In this document: positions 61,728 through 64,000 of the stretch, one piece after another
How the letters are laid out: each line of letters opens with the position of its first letter
Numbering within the stretch: position 1 is the first letter of the stretch
Assembly: GCA_900759335.1 (NCBI GenBank)
Contig: CAAEUX010000099.1
Location: forward strand, 1 to 64,000
DNA from: an uncultured Collinsella sp.
GTDB taxonomy: Bacteria; Actinomycetota; Coriobacteriia; Coriobacteriales; Coriobacteriaceae
Length of the DNA stretch: 64,000 nucleotides
Direction: 5' to 3'
Position numbers and translations under genes: made by a program
The notes under the pieces: model-generated
Told to the model about the DNA's origin: nothing
Databases searched by the model: none
The model's input: the letters and a program-made list of their open reading frames with translations, nothing else

Positions 61728-63269
61728 CTATTCCGCATCGACCACGCGGAGCAGATATGCCACGCGCGTTGCGGCCGTGCACTTAAAACGCTCGTCCGCG
61801 CGAACTCCGGCGACCCACACCACGGCACCCCCCGGCGCCGTTCTTATCACGGGTACGCCAGAGCGGTCTGAAACAGGAATGCGCACCTCGTTCAACAGGT
61901 CTGACACTTTCTTGCTTCGGCCGTTCATCCCCAACGGGCACATTACATCTCCCGGCACAGGGCTATCCACCCACAGGCGTGCCGATCGTGCCTCAGCGGG
62001 AATCTCCCCGCGCGAGCCGGCTAGCATCCGCACGCTATCGCGGTCGGCGAACCCCAGGGCCGCCGCATCCACCAAGGCCGCAACCTCTCCGGCAGCAGCA
62101 AGCTCGCGGGCACGGTGCACGATATCGCACCCCGGCTCCACAGCCATCGGCTCTGCTGTCAGCAGACGCCCCGCCCCCAACGGCAGACGACCGGGAACGG
62201 GGATCCAGTCGGCTACTAAGCCCTCGCGCGCCGCCGGGGCCTTGAGCGCCAACATGCCAAACTCCACACGGGCATCAATTCCCGCCGGAAGCGTAACCGA
62301 GCCCGAGCCCGCAGCGACGCAGGCGAGCACGCGCTCCACATGCCGCATCTCCAGTCGCGCGTCGGGATCGATGCGCTTAATCGCCAACCGCACGATACGC
62401 CGTGCAATCACCACCTCGGCGGCGGCAAGACGGCGTGCATCGAGCACCAATGCGCCCGCCGCCTCCTTGCGCAAGCAGCTTCGAAACGCCTGTGCCGAAA
62501 GCTGGGAAAGAAAGGCGTCTTCGTCGCCCAGAATTTCGCAAGCGGCGCCAATTGTCTTACAGACGTTCGCGTTGCGCTGTGCCACCACCGGCATCACCCG
62601 ATGGCGCACATAGTTGCGCAGGTACGAAACGTCCTCGTTGCTTTCATCTTCCCGCCATGGCTGACCGTGCACCTGCAGATAGCTCACGAGCTCATCATGC
62701 GTGAGGTCGAGCAAGGGGCGCACCACAATGTTCCGACGGCGCGGAATGCTCGATAGACCCGCAGGACCCGATCCTTTAATGGCATTCATCAAAAATGTTT
62801 CCGCGCGGTCCGACGAGGTATGCGCGGTACAGATACGAGCCGCCGTCCGCGGTGCGCCCGATTCGGCACAAAGTTCGCGAACATATCTCCGCGCCGCGGC
62901 ATAGCGCACCTCGCGTGCCGCAGCCTCGATATTGCCCGATTCGTTATCAAAATAGGCATGCTCAACACACAGCGGCAAGCCGTATTGCGCACACAGGTCA
63001 CGTACAAAGGTCTCGTCGCCATCGGATGCCTCCCCGCGCAGATGATGGTTCACATGCAGCACGTGCAAACGCTCGCGCGCAATGGGAGCGACGCCGCGGC
63101 CGTCCTGGATATCCAGCTTTGATGTGCACGCCATAAGGAGCAGTGCCGTCGAGTCCGCACCGCCTGATACCATGAGCACTACGGGGGCAGCGGCCTGCCG
63201 CGTTGCCAGAGCGCTCTTATCCGTCCTCGGCGCGGCATGATGTCCATAGTGCTGAGATACCGTTGGCAT
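61728..63269 (-). CDS. tilS: tRNA(Ile)-lysidine synthase
   Basis: 513 residues. The PP-loop SGGADSTALLLM (near 35) activates C34 of tRNA-Ile(CAU), then lysine is added so the tRNA reads AUA. HHLRGEASDGDE and the RPLLDLTHDEL block are typical, and a C-terminal TilS domain follows (about 400-513). AGGAGG lies 6 bp before the ATG at 63269. It is the essential first gene of the tilS-hpt-ftsH cluster; a 147-bp gap separates it from hpt. Confidence 0.95.
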   Translation of the reverse strand: MPTVSQHYGHHAAPRTDKSALATRQAAAPVVLMVSGGADSTALLLMACTSKLDIQDGRGVAPIARERLHVLHVNHHLRGEASDGDETFVRDLCAQYGLPLCVEHAYFDNESGNIEAAAREVRYAAARRYVRELCAESGAPRTAARICTAHTSSDRAETFLMNAIKGSGPAGLSSIPRRRNIVVRPLLDLTHDELVSYLQVHGQPWREDESNEDVSYLRNYVRHRVMPVVAQRNANVCKTIGAACEILGDEDAFLSQLSAQAFRSCLRKEAAGALVLDARRLAAAEVVIARRIVRLAIKRIDPDARLEMRHVERVLACVAAGSGSVTLPAGIDARVEFGMLALKAPAAREGLVADWIPVPGRLPLGAGRLLTAEPMAVEPGCDIVHRARELAAAGEVAALVDAAALGFADRDSVRMLAGSRGEIPAEARSARLWVDSPVPGDVMCPLGMNGRSKKVSDLLNEVRIPVSDRSGVPVIRTAPGGAVVWVAGVRADERFKCTAATRVAYLLRVVDAE

Positions 63270-63317
63270 TAGCTTCCTCCTCTATTCGTCCGCACCCATT
63301 GTATCCTTTGGAATCTT

Positions 63318-64000
63318 ATGTCTCGCCTGCACCTTCATATCCTCGGCAGCGGCTCAAAAGGCAACTGCGCACTCGTCGAGGGGCCTCAGGGGCTCATCAT
63401 GATCGATAACGGCCTGTCCCGCCGCGAGACACTTAAACGCATGGCGGAGCTTGGCCTCTCGGCAGACGACGTCGCCGCTCTTGTAATCACTCATGAGCAT
63501 GGAGACCATATCAAGGGGCTCGATGTATGGTACAAGCACTGGCATGGCCCCCTCTTTGCCAGCAGGGACACCCTTTCATGCAAAGAAAGCCTCGCGCACC
63601 TGCCCGTAGAGGAATTTGACCCCGGCGACACGCTCCCCATTGCCGGCATCCACGTACAAACCTACTCAACATCGCACGATGTCATCAATCCTGTCGGCTA
63701 TCGATTCAATGCTCTCGATGATTCCATTGGGTTTGCCACCGACACCGGAGAGTTGTCGAGAAAGGCCATAGGCATCCTCAAAGACTGTCGAGTTCTCGCA
63801 CTCGAAAGCAACCACGATGTGACTATGTTGCGCGAAGGAACGTACCCCCGCTTTCTTCAGGAGCGCATCCTGTCCACAAAGGGGCACCTCTCCAACAGCC
63901 AGGCCGCCGAAGCCGCGCACGAACTTGTTACCGATCGCACCGAACAGCTCATCGCCATGCACATCAGCCAGGACAATAATCGTCCAAGCCTTACCGTCAA
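63318..64000 (+). CDS. MBL-fold metallo-hydrolase, YycJ/WalJ-like (partial, cut by the window end)
   Basis: At least 227 residues, no stop before the window ends. It starts MSRLHLHILGSGSKGNCALV. The metal-binding motif THEHGDH (near 56) and SHDV, ESNHD and HISQDN histidines follow the metallo-beta-lactamase pattern. The family includes YycJ/WalJ, linked to the WalRK cell-wall system and to DNA exonuclease activity. The gene is divergent from tilS. No strong ribosome site is seen before the ATG at 63318. Confidence 0.88.
   Translation, partial: MSRLHLHILGSGSKGNCALVEGPQGLIMIDNGLSRRETLKRMAELGLSADDVAALVITHEHGDHIKGLDVWYKHWHGPLFASRDTLSCKESLAHLPVEEFDPGDTLPIAGIHVQTYSTSHDVINPVGYRFNALDDSIGFATDTGELSRKAIGILKDCRVLALESNHDVTMLREGTYPRFLQERILSTKGHLSNSQAAEAAHELVTDRTEQLIAMHISQDNNRPSLTV

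Overview
The window is high-GC DNA with a Coriobacteriia look, most likely a gut Collinsella. This is inferred from the pairing of actinobacterial-style GC-rich coding with Gram-positive traits (sortase-anchored proteins, PTS sugar uptake, lipoproteins), from gene content, and from the many short palindromic elements. I found about 45 protein genes, one tRNA-Ser, the SRP RNA, and an unusual number of structured intergenic repeats. There are no prophage, plasmid, CRISPR or intact insertion-sequence genes.

Layout. 1-609: a four-unit 62-bp tandem array of hairpins, then a 131-bp structured element. 610-5022: flavodoxin-like protein and a heterodimeric ABC exporter. 5201-18745: two sortase-anchored surface proteins, the second a giant adhesin of about 3,977 residues, with the SRP RNA between them; an 11-G run lies in the adhesin's putative promoter. 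19017-19385: a cluster of palindromes. 19401-21182: one ORF fusing a TadA-type tRNA deaminase to glycerate kinase. 21234-31692: tRNA-Ser, TetR regulator, LemA, IlvE, DedA, CysE, a second heterodimeric ABC exporter under a MarR regulator, a small orphan and a nitroreductase. 31762-35834: orphan membrane protein, degenerate NtrC-like regulator, YeiH-type exporter and a divergent GntR regulator. 35955-41041: GlmS, LacI regulator, HAD hydrolase, LarE. 41349-48771: a six-gene carbohydrate operon (EIIBC, KbaZ-like protein, FSA-type aldolase, split transketolase, EIIA) with a divergent LacI regulator. 48891-54660: secreted endonuclease, EF-G-like GTPase and an amino-acid ABC importer. 54753-54891: second copy of the structured element. 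54999-64000: RlmD-type methyltransferase, PHP hydrolase, aminotransferase, tilS-hpt-ftsH, and the start of a YycJ-like metallo-hydrolase cut by the window edge.

How it works together. Several modules pair a transporter or enzyme set with an adjacent regulator: MarR with the exporter, GntR with YeiH, LacI with the PTS operon. A 16-bp near-palindrome is shared by the upstream regions of ilvE and the amino-acid importer and may mark a common regulator. The most unusual non-coding signal is a set of palindromic elements in which the centre is conserved but the long complementary arms differ from copy to copy. The best case is the pair at 438-568 and 54753-54891, whose 69-nt cores match at 63 positions with at least one compensatory base-pair change.
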